Source of the DNA: Dermacentor variabilis
Taxonomy: Eukaryota; Arthropoda; Arachnida; Ixodida; Ixodidae
NCBI RefSeq assembly: GCF_050947875.1
Contig: NC_134577.1
Span: 71,304,639 to 71,368,638 of the forward strand
Direction of reading: 5' to 3'
Length of the DNA: 64,000 nt
The position numbers and the translations under genes are program-made. The notes below the pieces were generated by a model. That model was not told where the DNA came from. It searched no databases and worked only from the letters and a program-made list of their open reading frames with translations. This document shows positions 1 through 11,446 of the stretch, piece by piece. Positions within the stretch are counted from its first letter, which is position 1. Every line of letters begins with the position of its first letter.

Positions 1-409
1 AGACCAGTGCAAACCGAGCGAACATGCCCAGTGCTCCAAGTTGGCATCAAAGGAGTTTCTTCTAACAGCGTTGGCTAGCCAGTCTCGCGTCTACAGTGAC
101 CCATGTCGGCGTGAAAGAGGTTATTTTAAATAATTCTCGATGATTACGATACTCTCTAATGCGAAATCTGAGCGCAGCTATATACACGTTTCTAATGTGC
201 ATTATATTGAGACAAAGCATTTGAAACCGAATCACCGCACGGACGTGCAGTGGGCCCGTGCCAGTAGCTCCTTCGTGGAGGGAGGGGCAGTATTGCAACC
301 TTGGTCTGATGAGCGGCACCGGAGTCAGCTGTGGAAAGTGCAGCTGCAACGAACGCGCGTGCTGTTGCACGGGCGCGTTCGCGCGGTTACGCGGAAGGGC
401 GCCAACGGC
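1..409. other. Window start, no gene recognised
   Basis: The stretch becomes GC-rich after about position 240. It could be the divergent upstream part of the LINE relic that follows, but I cannot align it to any domain. No ORF in it has a recognisable motif. Confidence 0.4.
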
Positions 410-1370
410 CCACCCCTAGAACGAGCGCCTAAGAACTGCATTCTAAAATGGGACGAACGTAAGGGCCGAATAGCGGCGCGGGCGTGGGCCTACGAGCGCC
501 ATTATGGCGGGCAAGACGGCGTGCACTACGTTCTTATTGCTGGCGAAAACGGCTGCAGTAGTTCACCCACAACGACAGATGGACGGGCTCACCTTCAGAG
601 CTACTGGCCAAACACAGGCGGAGGAAAGGGCCATTGCCCTAGCTGCTTGCAACCATTCTACCAGACAGATCATTACGGACTCGCGAGAGGCGTGTCTCAA
701 ATACGGGGCCGCATGGCTCACACCTCTGGCAAAACGAATATTGTGCTGCAGCATGAAGAAATCAGATCATCCGACAAGACACATTGTCTGGGCCCCTGGC
801 CATCGGGGTATAGGGGGAAATGGGGCTGCAAATGCGGTTGCCTGAGCCCTCATGTCCCAGATACCTTCCGCAGACTCCAATGACCAAGATGAGGGCCAAC
901 TCCTCGCCAGATTTAGAGATTTTCAAGGTTGCTATAAATATAGCTATCGCCGATACCTTATGCCCGCTAAGGAGCTCGGGAGTGCCAACGAGCGCGTGCT
1001 CTTGAGACTTTTCCCAAACACGATGGTATGCCCGGCTATTATGAAACACTTTGACCCTGTGGTCACCGGCATGTACCAGTACTGTGGCGAGGTAGCACAT
1101 ACGTACCACATGATATGGGCCTACCAGCGAACCTCAGCCATAACCCCCTACGCCAACCCTAGACGAGAGGACTGGGAGGCGGCCCTGCTTGGCTTCTAGA
1201 CCGTCAAGCCCAAATGGCTTTGGTTCGAAGAGCCAGGACGGTGGCTTCGACCAATTGCGTCCCGGACTAGCGACACCACCTAGTATGTAGGCCCCCACCA
1301 GGGGATTTCCACACCTGTCTTTATTGTGCAATAAAAGCTGTTCACTACCACCACCTTTAAAATGGCACGT
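410..1370 (+). pseudogene. Decayed LINE 3' end: RNase H plus C-terminal region (R1/LOA-like)
   Basis: This is the broken C-terminal part of a non-LTR retrotransposon ORF2. A conserved pre-RNase H tract is visible near 430-530 (RIAARAWAYERHYGG, then a degraded YVDAA motif). A frameshift then moves the reading into the frame starting near 504. There the RNase H motifs AEERAIALAAC, ITDSREAC and HIVWAPGHRGIGGN can be read (about 610-830). Another frameshift near 850 leads to the C-terminal region ending about 1,199, where the zinc-finger part is damaged (QYCGEVAHTYHMIWAYQ). The tail near 1,318-1,345 contains an AATAAA signal. RNase H would remove the RNA strand of the cDNA hybrid in a living copy. 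At least two frame changes and lost metal-binding residues show this copy is dead. The clade call rests on remembered tick LINE C-termini. Confidence 0.65.
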
Positions 1371-1779
1371 TATGTACATATTGCCTCATACTCAGTAACC
1401 CAAGTGTGTCGGATGATTGGTTTCCAAGCCTGTTATCTCAGAAAAGCAGCTCAATGCGCTACCCATTCGACAAGGGACTACCCATATGCTCAGGTAGGCG
1501 GGAAAACAGTTAGATACATGCATGAATAGACACATCGATGGATACATTAATAAGTAGACAGTAATATTGGCCCCGAAAAGTGGGTGAAGTACCCAAGAAT
1601 GCCAAAACAATAAAAACTAAATTTAACCTTCTCTTATGCCTACGCTACGAGAACTGCTATAGTGTAATACCAAGATCGTTTAAGGACGGAGAGATAAATT
1701 ACAAGAAAGCAAAAGTGATGAGGCTCAAAATAAGGTGCGGAAAGAGTGCAACAGTGCTGTAGTCAATAACCTAAAGAAT
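1371..1779. other. Unassigned spacer between two LINE relics
   Basis: The stretch contains degenerate ATAGA/ACATA-rich sequence at about 1,510-1,560 and otherwise nothing I recognise. Confidence 0.4.
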
Positions 1780-2981
1780 TCTACGTAGTGCTGAAGGACC
1801 AGTCCTGCGAAATCTAACGCGCGCTATTTATTAATGACATTAGTTCCAGTATTGAACCTAACATTCAGGGAGAAGCTCTCATGAGATAGTGGGAAATGTT
1901 TTGATGTGAGACTCTCTTTTCTAAATATTGAGCCCTTTGTTGTTTTCGGTTGGTTGTGTACTTTTTAACAAACTGACAGCAGTTTGTGTGTGATAAGGGC
2001 CGTTTCTACTTCTTGACAGCCGTTATTCTTATTGTTCGCGAAGGAACTGTCCTCGTGCTCCTATTTTTCTTGATTTATAAGAATGGTCTGGGGGGTGTAA
2101 TAATACGGCTTTTTGTGTCAGACGTTTTGCTGATGGTAGTATTCTTATCACCCTATTCTTAGCCTTCGATAACTATATCATGTGGACGGACTTGCAAACC
2201 GTAATAATTTGGAGTCAATAATGAGTATTGGTCACTAAATGTAAAAAAGAGAATAGGAGAAAAGAACTTCTCACGGTTATTTTCCCTGCAGGCTCACCTA
2301 CATGTGGCACAGATACGTCATCTTCTGAGTGTACATATTTGTTTCAGCATCATATAAATATTTAGTTTAAATACTCAGTTGGTCATAAATACTCAGTTGG
2401 TCATCTTATATAACAGCCATCGCGAATGAAGCTGTGTTTTTTACTACATAAAGACTAACTTGCGCCCCCTTTATTCATCCGTAAATTTACCAAAAAAAAT
2501 GAAAAATCGTTGTCCTAACTTAAAATATGCATGTGCTGCCTGGGGCCTTTATCATAATCTTTTGATAAAAATTTGCGAATTTCTTCAGAATCATGCAGTG
2601 AGTTCCGTATTTACAGAATATTCATTTTGTTCGGCTGTCTTCTGTCTTAAAGCCCAAGCTAATCTTTTGAATTTCGCAGAACGGTATCACGTCCATGTCT
2701 CTTCAAGTTCTTCCACTCACCTCTTTCAAGTTAAGTCATTACACTTGCTCATAGGTTGTCGCCGCGTGTAAGCCATGCAAAAACTGTCTATACGCCATCT
2801 TGGCGCACAACGAACGACAATGTCGTCCTCCGTCAGAATGACAATCGATTGCAACTGTCTGCCAACCGCAGCTGTGCACCACTGCTGTGCTGACCACTCC
2901 AAGAAATGCATCGAAGAAATCATCCAATCCTTGATAAAGCCTACCCCTTTTGTGTGCCCTGATGCAGGTGCATTTTATGTA
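1780..2981 (+). pseudogene. Decayed CR1/Jockey-like LINE: RT core trace and ORF2 C-terminus
   Basis: Two separated traces of one reverse transcriptase ORF can be read in the same direction. Near 1,780-1,890 a damaged GVPQGSVLGP motif is followed by a clear INDISSSIEPNIQ, which corresponds to the FLIYINDI block before the YADD motif. From about 2,490 a 3' part reads LKYACAAWGLYHNLLI and then QNHAVSSVFTEYS, matching the LEYAS-W-P...LE-vQ-rAvrFi...YS block typical of CR1, Rex and Jockey-type ORF2 C-termini. Near 2,775-2,890 a last block (HAKTVYTPSWRTTND) fits the terminal 'RTN--SFFPRT--WN-LP' region. The YADD segment and the part between the two traces is missing or unreadable, so an internal deletion is likely. 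The element ends in the GAAA-rich tail that follows. Confidence 0.6.
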
Positions 2982-3033
2982 AAAGAAAGAAAGAAAGGAA
3001 GGAAGAAAGAAAGATAGGAAGAAAGAAAGAAAG
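2982..3033 (+). repeat. (GAAA)n/(GGAA)n purine tract, likely LINE 3' tail
   Basis: An imperfect tetranucleotide run of GAAA, GGAA and GATA units. It directly follows the CR1/Jockey-like 3' end, so it is best read as the simple-repeat tail of that insertion. Confidence 0.75.
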
Positions 3034-4249
3034 CGGTCACATTGGAATTCAAGACCTAAGAAATCAGAACTGGCATGTTTGACATGTACAGACCGCCAAA
3101 AACGTATTCGTTATTCAACTAAACTTGCAGAGAAAGTTCTTGGTTCTAAATGCGGTACATGCTTCGAAATCCCATAGCTTTTCAAACAGGATAGCCTAAT
3201 TTCGAAGCTGCTTTGACATCTAAATGGTTCAGCTAATGTGCATAGAGCAAGATAAAATAATTAAAACGACAGCATGAAACGTCCGCCCGCGAGTAGAGGC
3301 TGCTTGACGTCATGCTACTTTCCACATTTTTGACACCACGTCTGTTTAGTTAGCAGGCGAATGTTTACTGCAATATATACTGCCACCAAAACTACCCATC
3401 TGTCGTCATGTATGTGCATGATATCATGTCGTTTATGCCAATTCTCTACCGTCCGAGCGGAGAAATTGATTTTTTTCGCATGTGTTGTTTATTTTAGCTC
3501 TTTCGATATTACATGTTATAAATCTTTTTCTGACCTCCCCTTTCGTATATCACTTCAATCCCCGGCTCTAGTTTGTGTATTTATCAGATTTCTTTCTAAG
3601 ACGCTGCAAGTATTTGACTCGTCTGTTTTTTTAATCTATAACCACTACCAGTTCAAATTACTATGTTTCAGTCGTCTGGCAAGTATATCAGGGATAGTCA
3701 GCACTATTTCGACAATGGCAGGCAAATAAATTGTGCACATGGAACACTAAACAATAGCAACTTCTTGTCTGGCACACCCTTCAATTCAATGTTGATGTCA
3801 GGAAACCTAAAAATATTTCCATCGATGTTCGCACCAACCTAAGTATGATTAGTAAATAAGTGAAAACAAACTCAGTTAGCAGGATCTCCTTTAACTTCTG
3901 GGGCACTCAAAAATTCGAAATTTTAGTTTTTGCCTAAAATAAAAGCTCTCACTCGTGCGAAAGCTGTAAGGTACTGTACCTCCGTAGTTTAGTGGCGAAT
4001 TTCGGCTACTAAGACACGATAGTAAACGCGCCAATCGATATTTTATTTTCTTCTCCGCCTCTGAACGTAGCTTCAAATTGAGGATTACAGTCCGAACTTC
4101 GCCTTTCAAAATTTCCAGGGCACTTCAGTTTATGCGTGTGAACATCAGTAAGTTCACGTATTTCGGTGAGTTCGTGGCATGATGATGACGTATACGTCTG
4201 CGATGTAGCTATATCAACGTGACGTCCCACTTTGGTGTGAGAACTTTGC
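3034..4249. other. Intergenic, no gene recognised
   Basis: AT-rich unique-looking DNA. A 122-codon open frame at 3,361-3,729 is Ser/Phe/Cys-rich and has no recognisable motif, so I do not call it a gene. Confidence 0.4.
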
Positions 4250-4960
4250 AATACGAGGATTCTTCAGTCTGTTCGCGAGACGGCACAATTCTGTGCGCAG
4301 GACTTAGATGTAGATAGCAAGAAGCACATGTCCGTTTATTGTGTTTGTGGAACGTGACTCAACATGACTGTCATTCATAAACAATAAGTCGAGTAAGGAT
4401 TTCATCCCCGTGTTGTTGTGAGCTACCTGTGTCAGGTTAAGTGATATGAAAAAATGTTAATTAAAGCTCTGCAACCAGACGCATTGATGGGGGAAAAAGT
4501 AAAGAAAGGCTGGTGAATGCCAGGAACGTTGAAGTCGCTGATAACGATTTAATTAGAATGGTCTAGACTATGGTCAAGCATAAACTGCCAAATATTGTCC
4601 AACAAGATGCCAGGGCTGCCAGGGGGGGGGGGGGGCGATAAATGCCACAAACCATTAAAATTTGTTTATCCACTAGTAGCTTGCACCAAACTGTTTCTAC
4701 ATTACAAAGGCGTGACATAGCCTTAATGTTAAAATTTACACGAAAGAACAAAGCGACAGCTCCTCCTTTGTTATTCTGTCACACTAGGCAGCGATGTAAC
4801 AGGAGGTGTGAATTCTGAATCGTCAACTTCAAGACACCATGTTTCTGTGCAGCATATAATACGAGGGGAACATGAAAAATCTTGCGGGAAGAAAGATGCG
4901 GAAATGTAATAATTATGCTTCTGAATGTTCATTCAGAAGCACAAGATCTGTGCTGGAGTG
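4250..4960 (-). pseudogene. Decayed LINE APE-type endonuclease fragment
   Basis: Read on the minus strand this is an apurinic-type endonuclease of a Jockey/CR1-like LINE. It would nick the genomic target in a working element. In order from high to low coordinates I read CCTETWCLEVDDSEF (catalytic Glu in TETW), then GAVALFFRVN, VWCKLLVDKQILMVCGIYRPP, and after a poly(G) tract and a frameshift IVISDFNVPGIH, the counterpart of the GDFN-P-i-W motif with the Gly replaced. Further on TRG and MTVML mark the 'TRG--iLDL-F--D' region. Several stops and at least two frame changes break it. No RT follows on the same side, so the fragment is 3'-truncated. A perfect 10-bp hairpin (4,917-4,940) lies inside. 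Confidence 0.6.
4622..4635 (+). repeat. Poly(G) tract, 14 bp
   Basis: An uninterrupted run of 14 G inside the endonuclease relic. On the minus strand it sits right after the GIYRPP motif, so a Pro-rich spot has expanded and broken the frame. Confidence 0.9.
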
Positions 4961-6269
4961 ATGGGACTGTTAACCTGAAAATGAAGCTACGTTTGGCAGC
5001 CTTGCGCTAGAATTGAAACCAGGAGCCATGACTTAACTATTTGAGACACCGTCCCAGTTATAACGAACATGATCAATGAACATATGGTCAAACATAATCT
5101 TAACAATCAAATCATTATTCTGTTCCTCAACGGAAGCGTCCCATAAAATGTTTGCGGGTGGCATGGACGCTGGAAGAAAAGTGTTCGGTAAGTTTCAAAC
5201 CAGAGTTTTTCAGCTTCTAAGCGTTTTTTAGCAGCTCCTCCTTAGCACTGAAGACACGGATATTTAGAGTGATAGGAGCATCAGTCAAAACGAAACGAGC
5301 TAGAAAATGTTGCTGTGTTACGGCGTGCTTGCAGTAGCCTGAGCAAACTTCATTGCATATGTCACCAGAAAAATGTTTGGTAAAGGCTGTGGAAAATTCT
5401 TTTTAGGTGTTTCGCATTGCATGTTGAGGAATAAAAAAAAGTATACGGAAGCAGAAATCAGAGGCATTCACCTCGTTTTCATTGGAAAATTTTCAACGGA
5501 AACAAGGTATTGTTATTATACCATAACTTTCCACCCGTAGTGTACGATCTCTACAAACCTTTGAGTTTTCTTGGGATATCTTAATGGTACAAACTACAAG
5601 CAATGGGAGAGCACCGAATGTCCTGTGATCAAATAAGTGCACCTGGGCGTGCGGCAACCGTGTCAGTAATGCTTATTACGATCTACGGTTAAGCTTAAAC
5701 GAGCTTTGTGTTGGCAACAGAGAATATAAGTTGCATCTCAGAAACGTGACAACGCTGATAATCGTAACGTCCTGAGTATAATGCGCACGTTTATTTTCGG
5801 AAACGTGCCATGTGTTTTCCAAAGATGCAACTTTCTTGCTATAGAACTTGGGAGCCACCAACTTTTCTGACTGCGACGGTCATTAGTCACCACCTACGCA
5901 GCGGGTTTGTGGAACTCCGGCTCGCTAATAACTGAGCACGTAAGAGTGCCCGCAACTTTATTTCCCGCCTTCCCTTTCTTCTGCTCTTCTAGGTGCCAGT
6001 CTGAATGCGATGGAACCATTTATCATGACACAGCTATTAGCACGAGCCATAAGGAGAGAGTTTCAGCAGCCGTTGTCTTCGCGATCGATCTTCCGGCCAC
6101 CAGCTAGCTACAGTGTGCTGTAAGAATCTCCACTCGTTAATCCACTCCCTTCGAGCAGAATGCAACGATACTTGACCTAGATTGGATGTGTATAGACTCT
6201 ACAGGCACTAAAAAGGCGCCAATAATGATTTCGTACGACTTTATCTTCAGTGAGGTATTGTTGGTGTAT
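4961..6269. other. Intergenic, no gene recognised
   Basis: It could include upstream parts of the minus-strand LINE, since 5,050-5,220 is readable on that strand, but I cannot match any domain. A pyrimidine-rich tract followed by TAG at about 5,975-5,993 resembles a splice acceptor, with no supporting exon. Confidence 0.35.
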
Positions 6270-6850
6270 GAAGGTTATTTGAACGCGGAAGCATTGGCAA
6301 AAGCGCCAGACGCCTCGTGCGAGAAGTGTAATGCCTTGCATCTGCACAAAAATGGTTACTTTGCGAAGCTAACACATTTAATCGTTATAATAGTGTAAAT
6401 GCGCATGATTGGTAGCTTTATAAGTGATAAAAAACAACTTCAACGAAAAATAAATAAATAAATAGAGAATACCCATACGGATACATGGGGTTTTATATGA
6501 AATGCGTAGAGAAGCTCATAGTAGGCGAGGGCCAACTGAAATTAGGGGATGGGTCAACCTAAAGTTTTGACGTGGGTCAACTTGGAATTTGGAGGTGATG
6601 GAACTTGAATCTAGGTGTGGGGGGCCATCTTGAAAATTTGAGCGGAGCCAACTTGACATATGAGGGCGCCCAAACTTCAAATATGGGGATTTCCCAACTT
6701 GAAATTTGGAAGTGGGTCAAATTAAATATTGGGGTGGGCCAAGTAAAAGTTGAGGGTACGCTTGAGCTGAAACTTGAGGGTTCTACCTTCGCCATTTTCT
6801 GGGGCATTTCGTTTTTGCTGACCGAAGCGTTGGCCAAGCGAGAATAGATT
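6270..6850 (+). repeat. Dispersed repeat with GGGTGGGCCAACTT minisatellite, copy 1
   Basis: The left part (6,270-6,430) shares long words with 19,660-19,800, including ACACATTTAATCGTTATAAT and GATTGGTAGCTTTA. The right part (6,520-6,800) is a degenerate minisatellite of about 22-24 bp units, built on GGGTGGGCCAACTT followed by an A/T-rich block ending in TTTGG. The shared order of flank plus minisatellite shows this is one family rather than two chance arrays. Confidence 0.65.
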
Positions 6851-7409
6851 TGTATTAAAATTCACCTACTACTATAACATATACAAAAATTTTGCTTTAT
6901 GTTTGCAATTTTGGCATGTCGCAGACATTATTATATGTATACTGTATTATAAAAGCTATGGGGTCAGGCATGATCGGTGTGCTGAGAATCACTTAAGGCC
7001 TAACTTGTGCGCAGCTGGCTGCGATCGGAAGAATAACCCATCTGTGGCTTTCTAAGTGGCAAAAAAAAATGTGATGACTCTCGATTATGTTGCATATACA
7101 GAAGTATCATGCGAAAGTAACCACTGCTGGCATATGTTGGAGCTGTAGCGCGTGGAGTATCGCCATCATAGCGTAGTGATCACAGCATTCGGGTAGTGTT
7201 TACAACACAATCAGCAACGAACTTTTCTGAGGGGTGTGCGAATACCAAGTAGTAGATTTCAAATAGGATATCACATCAAATCAAGAAAAAATTGTATATC
7301 AAATCGAATATCAGATAGTTTTTCACAGAATTTATTGCTTACACATTTCGGGCACGAAAATACGCTGCTTCAACATCCTCGGGAGCCTCTTAGGATTGCA
7401 TAACAAAAA
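6851..7409. other. Intergenic, no gene recognised
   Basis: No coding signal. The part at 7,240-7,320 is rich in ATATCAAAT-type words. Confidence 0.4.
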
Positions 7410-7411
7410 TA

Positions 7412-8080
7412 CAGAGTGTTTCAGTGAACACTTTCAAAATTTTTGAAAGGTTTCCTGTGGCAGACAGCTCAATTCTATCTTATGAGCTGTTCTTCCCGAA
7501 GCAACGGGCACTACTTGCAAAAAAAAAATTGAAATGCAAAATCGACTAATTAACAAGAAATAACTAACTAAATTTCTAGCTTATTATCTTATGACCCATA
7601 TTGCAATTTACAAACTCTAGCAGTAGACTTCGCAAGGCGGATCCATTTGGAACGAATTCTCAGTGCACCAGTTTCGAGAATAAATTCCCAACGTTGCAGA
7701 GAAACGCACTGGCGTTCCAGTTAGTTCTGCGCTTCAGTGCATGACACGACATTTTGTTAATAAATTAACTGGATCGCCAATGCATTTCTCCGCAAAATTT
7801 TGGTATTTATATCTCTAAACAGATGTCACCTTGAAAATTCGTTCCAAGTGGATCCGCCTTGCGAACTCCACGGCTAGAATTTGCAAGGTGCAATATGGGC
7901 CATAACTTAATTAGTTAAAAACTTAATTAGCGAAATTTTATTAGTTAGTCCATTTTGCATCTCAATTTTTTGTGCAAGTATATTCCGCCGCTTCGAGTAG
8001 ACCAGCTCATGAACTAGAATTGTGATATCGGCCACAGGCAACTTTTAATGATTTTAGAAAGTGTTCGCTGAAACATCCTG
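7412..8080. mobile_element. Palindromic TA-flanked MITE (669 bp)
   Basis: The left end CAGAGTGTTTCAGTGAAC and the right end, read in reverse complement as CAGGATGTTTCAGCGAAC, are terminal inverted repeats. Homology continues inward for about 260 bp per arm, including a shared GGATCC-containing block at about 7,638-7,645 and 7,850-7,857. The central part also folds back imperfectly, so nearly the whole element is a hairpin. A TA lies on each side (7,410-7,411 and 8,081-8,082), consistent with Tc1/mariner-type insertion. There is no transposase. Arm divergence suggests an old copy. Confidence 0.7.
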
Positions 8081-8164
8081 TATACTAACCTATCGATAAC
8101 ATAGGTACTGACGTCAGCACAGCTTACCGCGAACGCTCCACAGAGCGACCTCCACCGGCTTGAA

Positions 8165-11051
8165 CTGACGCCATGGAAGCACCACGGAGTGCTGGGCGCT
8201 GTTGACGAGGTGATGTCTAGGTATGTTTGGGACGGTTGACGGTAGCCGCAGCGCAGCCCGATTTGACTGGTGGACTTGTCTTTTGCTTGCGTCTGACCGG
8301 CGGGGAGAGTGCGCTTACTTGACAGGTCCGTTCCGCCACGTGTCACTTGCGGCTGCGTTCTCACGCGCGCACAGAAAACACGTTGCCTGGTGTGCGACAT
8401 CTCTCAGGCCGTTTCGAGTTTGGCGTCGAAGCTGGCGCTTGAAGGAAATGATAAATAAGAAAAGCAGAGGAAACGCAGGTTTGTGGCGTTTGTGAAGGCT
8501 GCACAATGAACAAATCTGCAAATCCGGTGACATAGTTGTTCAGGTTCTTCTGCATTTCTTATATTCTCTGACAGCGTGCATCGAAGTGTTCTCGCAGGTT
8601 AGCGTCAGGCTTCCTGTTTAGCCCACGCTGCAGTGGAGATCCAGTGTCGGGGCGTAAGAGCTGCGCGTTTCCTCAGCAAGAGAGACGCGTGCGTGCGATT
8701 CAAAATAAGCTTTTTATTTCCAGTTATCAGCGAAAAGATTTAAATGGCATCTTCTCGGATGAGAAACTGACTCTCTAGACAAACTTGGATTTGGTTTTAG
8801 GTGATTTAACATCCCAACGCGACTCAGGCTATGGATGCCGTAGTAGAGGGCTCCGGATAAGTTACACCGCCTGGGGTTGTTTAACTTGCACTGGCACCGC
8901 ACAGTACTACACGGACCTCTAGCTTTTCGCCTCTATCGAAATTCAACCGCCGCGGCTGGGATCTAAGTCGCCTCTTTCGAGTCAGCCAACAAGCACCATA
9001 ACTACTGATTGATGGCGGTGGTTCCACTCGCTTAGGTTGGTCTATTTGCAGCTTCAAATGTAAAGGGAGTATAGAGCAAGCAGTTTTTATAATGCGAAAA
9101 AAGTACTAACCCCGTTACCAGAAACTCCGACGCCGTGTGTGTGTGTCTGTCCTCGCAAATGGCCCGGAAAATCCCAGCGATGGGCAGCAGAAACGGTGAC
9201 GTCATCAAGCAGCAGAGGACGCACACGTCAAGCCAAACACCACTACTTCAGACAATCCTATTCATGGCGTACGTTCGTGCCAAAACTGTGACGCAACCGT
9301 TCGGCGTACAGCGTTCTTCCGGGTGATGTCATAAGCACGCTTCTGTGTGTGTGCGCGGTCAGCACTCAAACTAAGCGAAATAAGAGACTGACTACCTGAA
9401 ATAAACCCAATTCACAAACCGCAACAAAACATCTTTGTCTTCCCTACATGACGTGTTTTCGCATTCGCACATGTAAGCAGTCCCGAGTGTCTCTGCCGAA
9501 TCTTTTTCCATCGGAAAATAGGGCCATTTGAAGTATTAGCTGCAGTTTGTTTTGCCGAATACTGGCGAAAAACAAACGCATAGGAAACGAGCATTGCAAA
9601 ATTCTCTTCGTGCTGCCTTTAAGCTTATGTTCAAGTCTGAATATTGCCGCTGTCAATAAGATCGGGAACCCGGTGTTTAAGTCGCCAAGACGAGACGGAG
9701 GCGTCGCGTTATCTTATGTGCACTTATAAGCTGCTGCCTTTCGATACATTGCATCTATGGCCAGAGTCTTTGTATATTTCCGGACAACTTTCTGTGGCTA
9801 TGAAGGGAAATCTACGGGGGCGAAGTTTCGGCAAATGTGTGACCGCGCCAAGTAGTCCGCCAGCGTTTTACAGTGCTTTTGGTTGCTCGAAACAGGCGGC
9901 AAATCGAAATTGAGGCAGCTTCCACGTGCGACGGTTGCACGGTTGCCCAGACGTTGAAGGGAAAAGCCGCGACGGAGGCGTCAAGTTATCTTATGTGCAC
10001 TTATAAGCTGCTGCCTTTCGATACATTGCATCTATGGCCAGAGTCTGTATATTTCCGGACAACTTTCTGTGGCTATGAAGGGAAATCTACGGGGGCGAAG
10101 TTTTGGCAAATGTGTGACCGCGCCAAGTAGTCCGCCAGCGTTTGACAGTGCTTTTGGTTGCTCGAAACAGGCGATGAATCGAAATCGAGGCAGCTTCCAC
10201 GTGTGATGGTTGCACGGTTGCCCAGACGTTGAAGGGAAAAGCCGCAAAATAAGTAAACTTTTACGTTCAGTGATATGTTTTGTCTTATTTAACTGTTGCT
10301 AATGAGGTCTTTGTTTTCTCTTCCCCAGCTTATACTAACGTGGATGAAAATGTGGAACTGTTTTCAGAAGCGCCCTCACTTGTGCGTGCTTTGCCTCCGT
10401 AGCTTTCCCTTCATAGCCACAGAAAGCTGCCGCGAGTATAATTACCAAAAAAGCCAGTTTGTTATCTGACAGGATATCACTTAGAACTTTTCGCCATTAA
10501 CTAGCCAATAAAAACTTACATCCACGCGTCATTCTTGCTGAGGACACGCGCAGCTCTTACGCCCGGACTTTGGATATCCAGTGTAGCGTGGACTAAACAA
10601 GAAACCAGCCACTAACCTGCGGGAGCACTTCGATACGCGCTGTCAGAGAATATATGAAGAGCCTTAACAACACCATCGGATTTGAATATTTATTTATTGT
10701 CCAACATTTACAAACACCACGAACCTGCGTTTGCTCTGCTTCTCCTATTTATCATTTCCTTCAAGTTCCAGCTTTGAGGCCAAACTCGAAACGGCATGCG
10801 AGCCGTCTCACGCCATTTCGCTTTGCCGAGATAAGCAAACCGTAACGTGCCTTTTGGGTGAGCGTGAGACCGCAGCCACCAGCGAAACGTGGTGAAATGG
10901 ACTTTCAACTGAGCGCACTCTCTCCGCGCATCAGACACGAGGCAAAGACAAGTCGACCAGTCAAATCGAGCTGCGCTCCAGCTCTCGTGAGTCGCCTAAA
11001 ACATACCGAGATGTTATCTCGGCAACAGCGCCCAACACTTCCTGGCGCATC
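8165..11051. mobile_element. 2.9-kb foldback element with ~525-bp inverted arms
   Basis: The left arm (about 8,165-8,690) and right arm (about 10,525-11,051) are diverged inverted copies. Shared blocks include the sequence around CCAGTCAAATCG, the AATGATAAATA segment, CACTTCGAT-CGCGCTGTCAGAGAATAT and CGCAGCTCTTACGCC. The 1.83-kb middle holds a tandem duplication and no recognised coding sequence. I see no transposase and could not identify the target-site duplication. It may be a foldback transposon or an old inverted duplication. Confidence 0.6.
9694..10246 (+). repeat. Tandem duplication, 277-bp unit, two copies
   Basis: Copy 1 is 9,694-9,970 and copy 2 is 9,971-10,246. The copies are nearly identical and both start with GACGGAGGCGTC and end with GGGAAAAGCCGC. 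A fragment of the same unit reappears inverted at about 10,393-10,435. The high identity means the duplication is younger than the surrounding foldback arms. Confidence 0.85.
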
Positions 11052-11084
11052 CGAAGTGGAATTTGTCTACAACTCAAAGGCAAC

Positions 11085-11287
11085 GGCAAGGTTTTGACGT
11101 AATAGTTATGCGGAAACCTGCAAGGTGGAGAGAAGAATTTGATTAAGGGAAAATAAGACATCCACCTAATCGTAGCAATTGCTACAAAGGAAACCCACGT
11201 GGATTCCTCGAAGGCAAACCCTCGCCGTTGAAGAAAAATTCGTCCTGGTCCGAGACTCGAACCCAGGACTACCGCCTTTCCGTATGG
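11085..11287 (-). mobile_element. tRNA-derived SINE, minus strand, 5'-truncated
   Basis: In reverse complement it reads a tRNA-like B box (GGGTTCGAGTCTCGG), then GACCAGGACGAATT, and then the shared body ending in GGTTTCCGCATAACTATTACG. Box A is missing, so the copy is truncated at the anticodon region. It abuts the next SINE fragment in opposite orientation, forming a foldback. Confidence 0.7.
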
Positions 11288-11289
11288 AA

Positions 11290-11407
11290 CCCATATGGGT
11301 TTTCTTTGTAGCAACTGCTACGATTAGGTCGATGTCTCATTTTCCCTTAATCAAGTAATTCTCTCCACCTTGTGGGTTTCCGCAGAACTATTACGTCAAA
11401 CCTTGCC
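11290..11407 (+). mobile_element. tRNA-derived SINE, plus strand, 3' fragment
   Basis: It begins in the middle of the SINE body (ATGGGTTTTCTTTGTAGCAA) and runs to ACTATTACGTCAAACCTTGCC. It lacks the tRNA part. Together with the preceding minus-strand copy it makes a 320-bp inverted pair. Confidence 0.7.
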
Positions 11408-11446
11408 TTTGTTTCGAGTTGAGAAATTCGACTTCGCCCTGCTATC

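Noticed and set aside
140..883. 247-codon open frame at the window start taken as one gene
   Set aside because: Only part of it follows the LINE. The RNase H motifs are in another frame, so this frame is mostly a shadow over a frameshifted relic.
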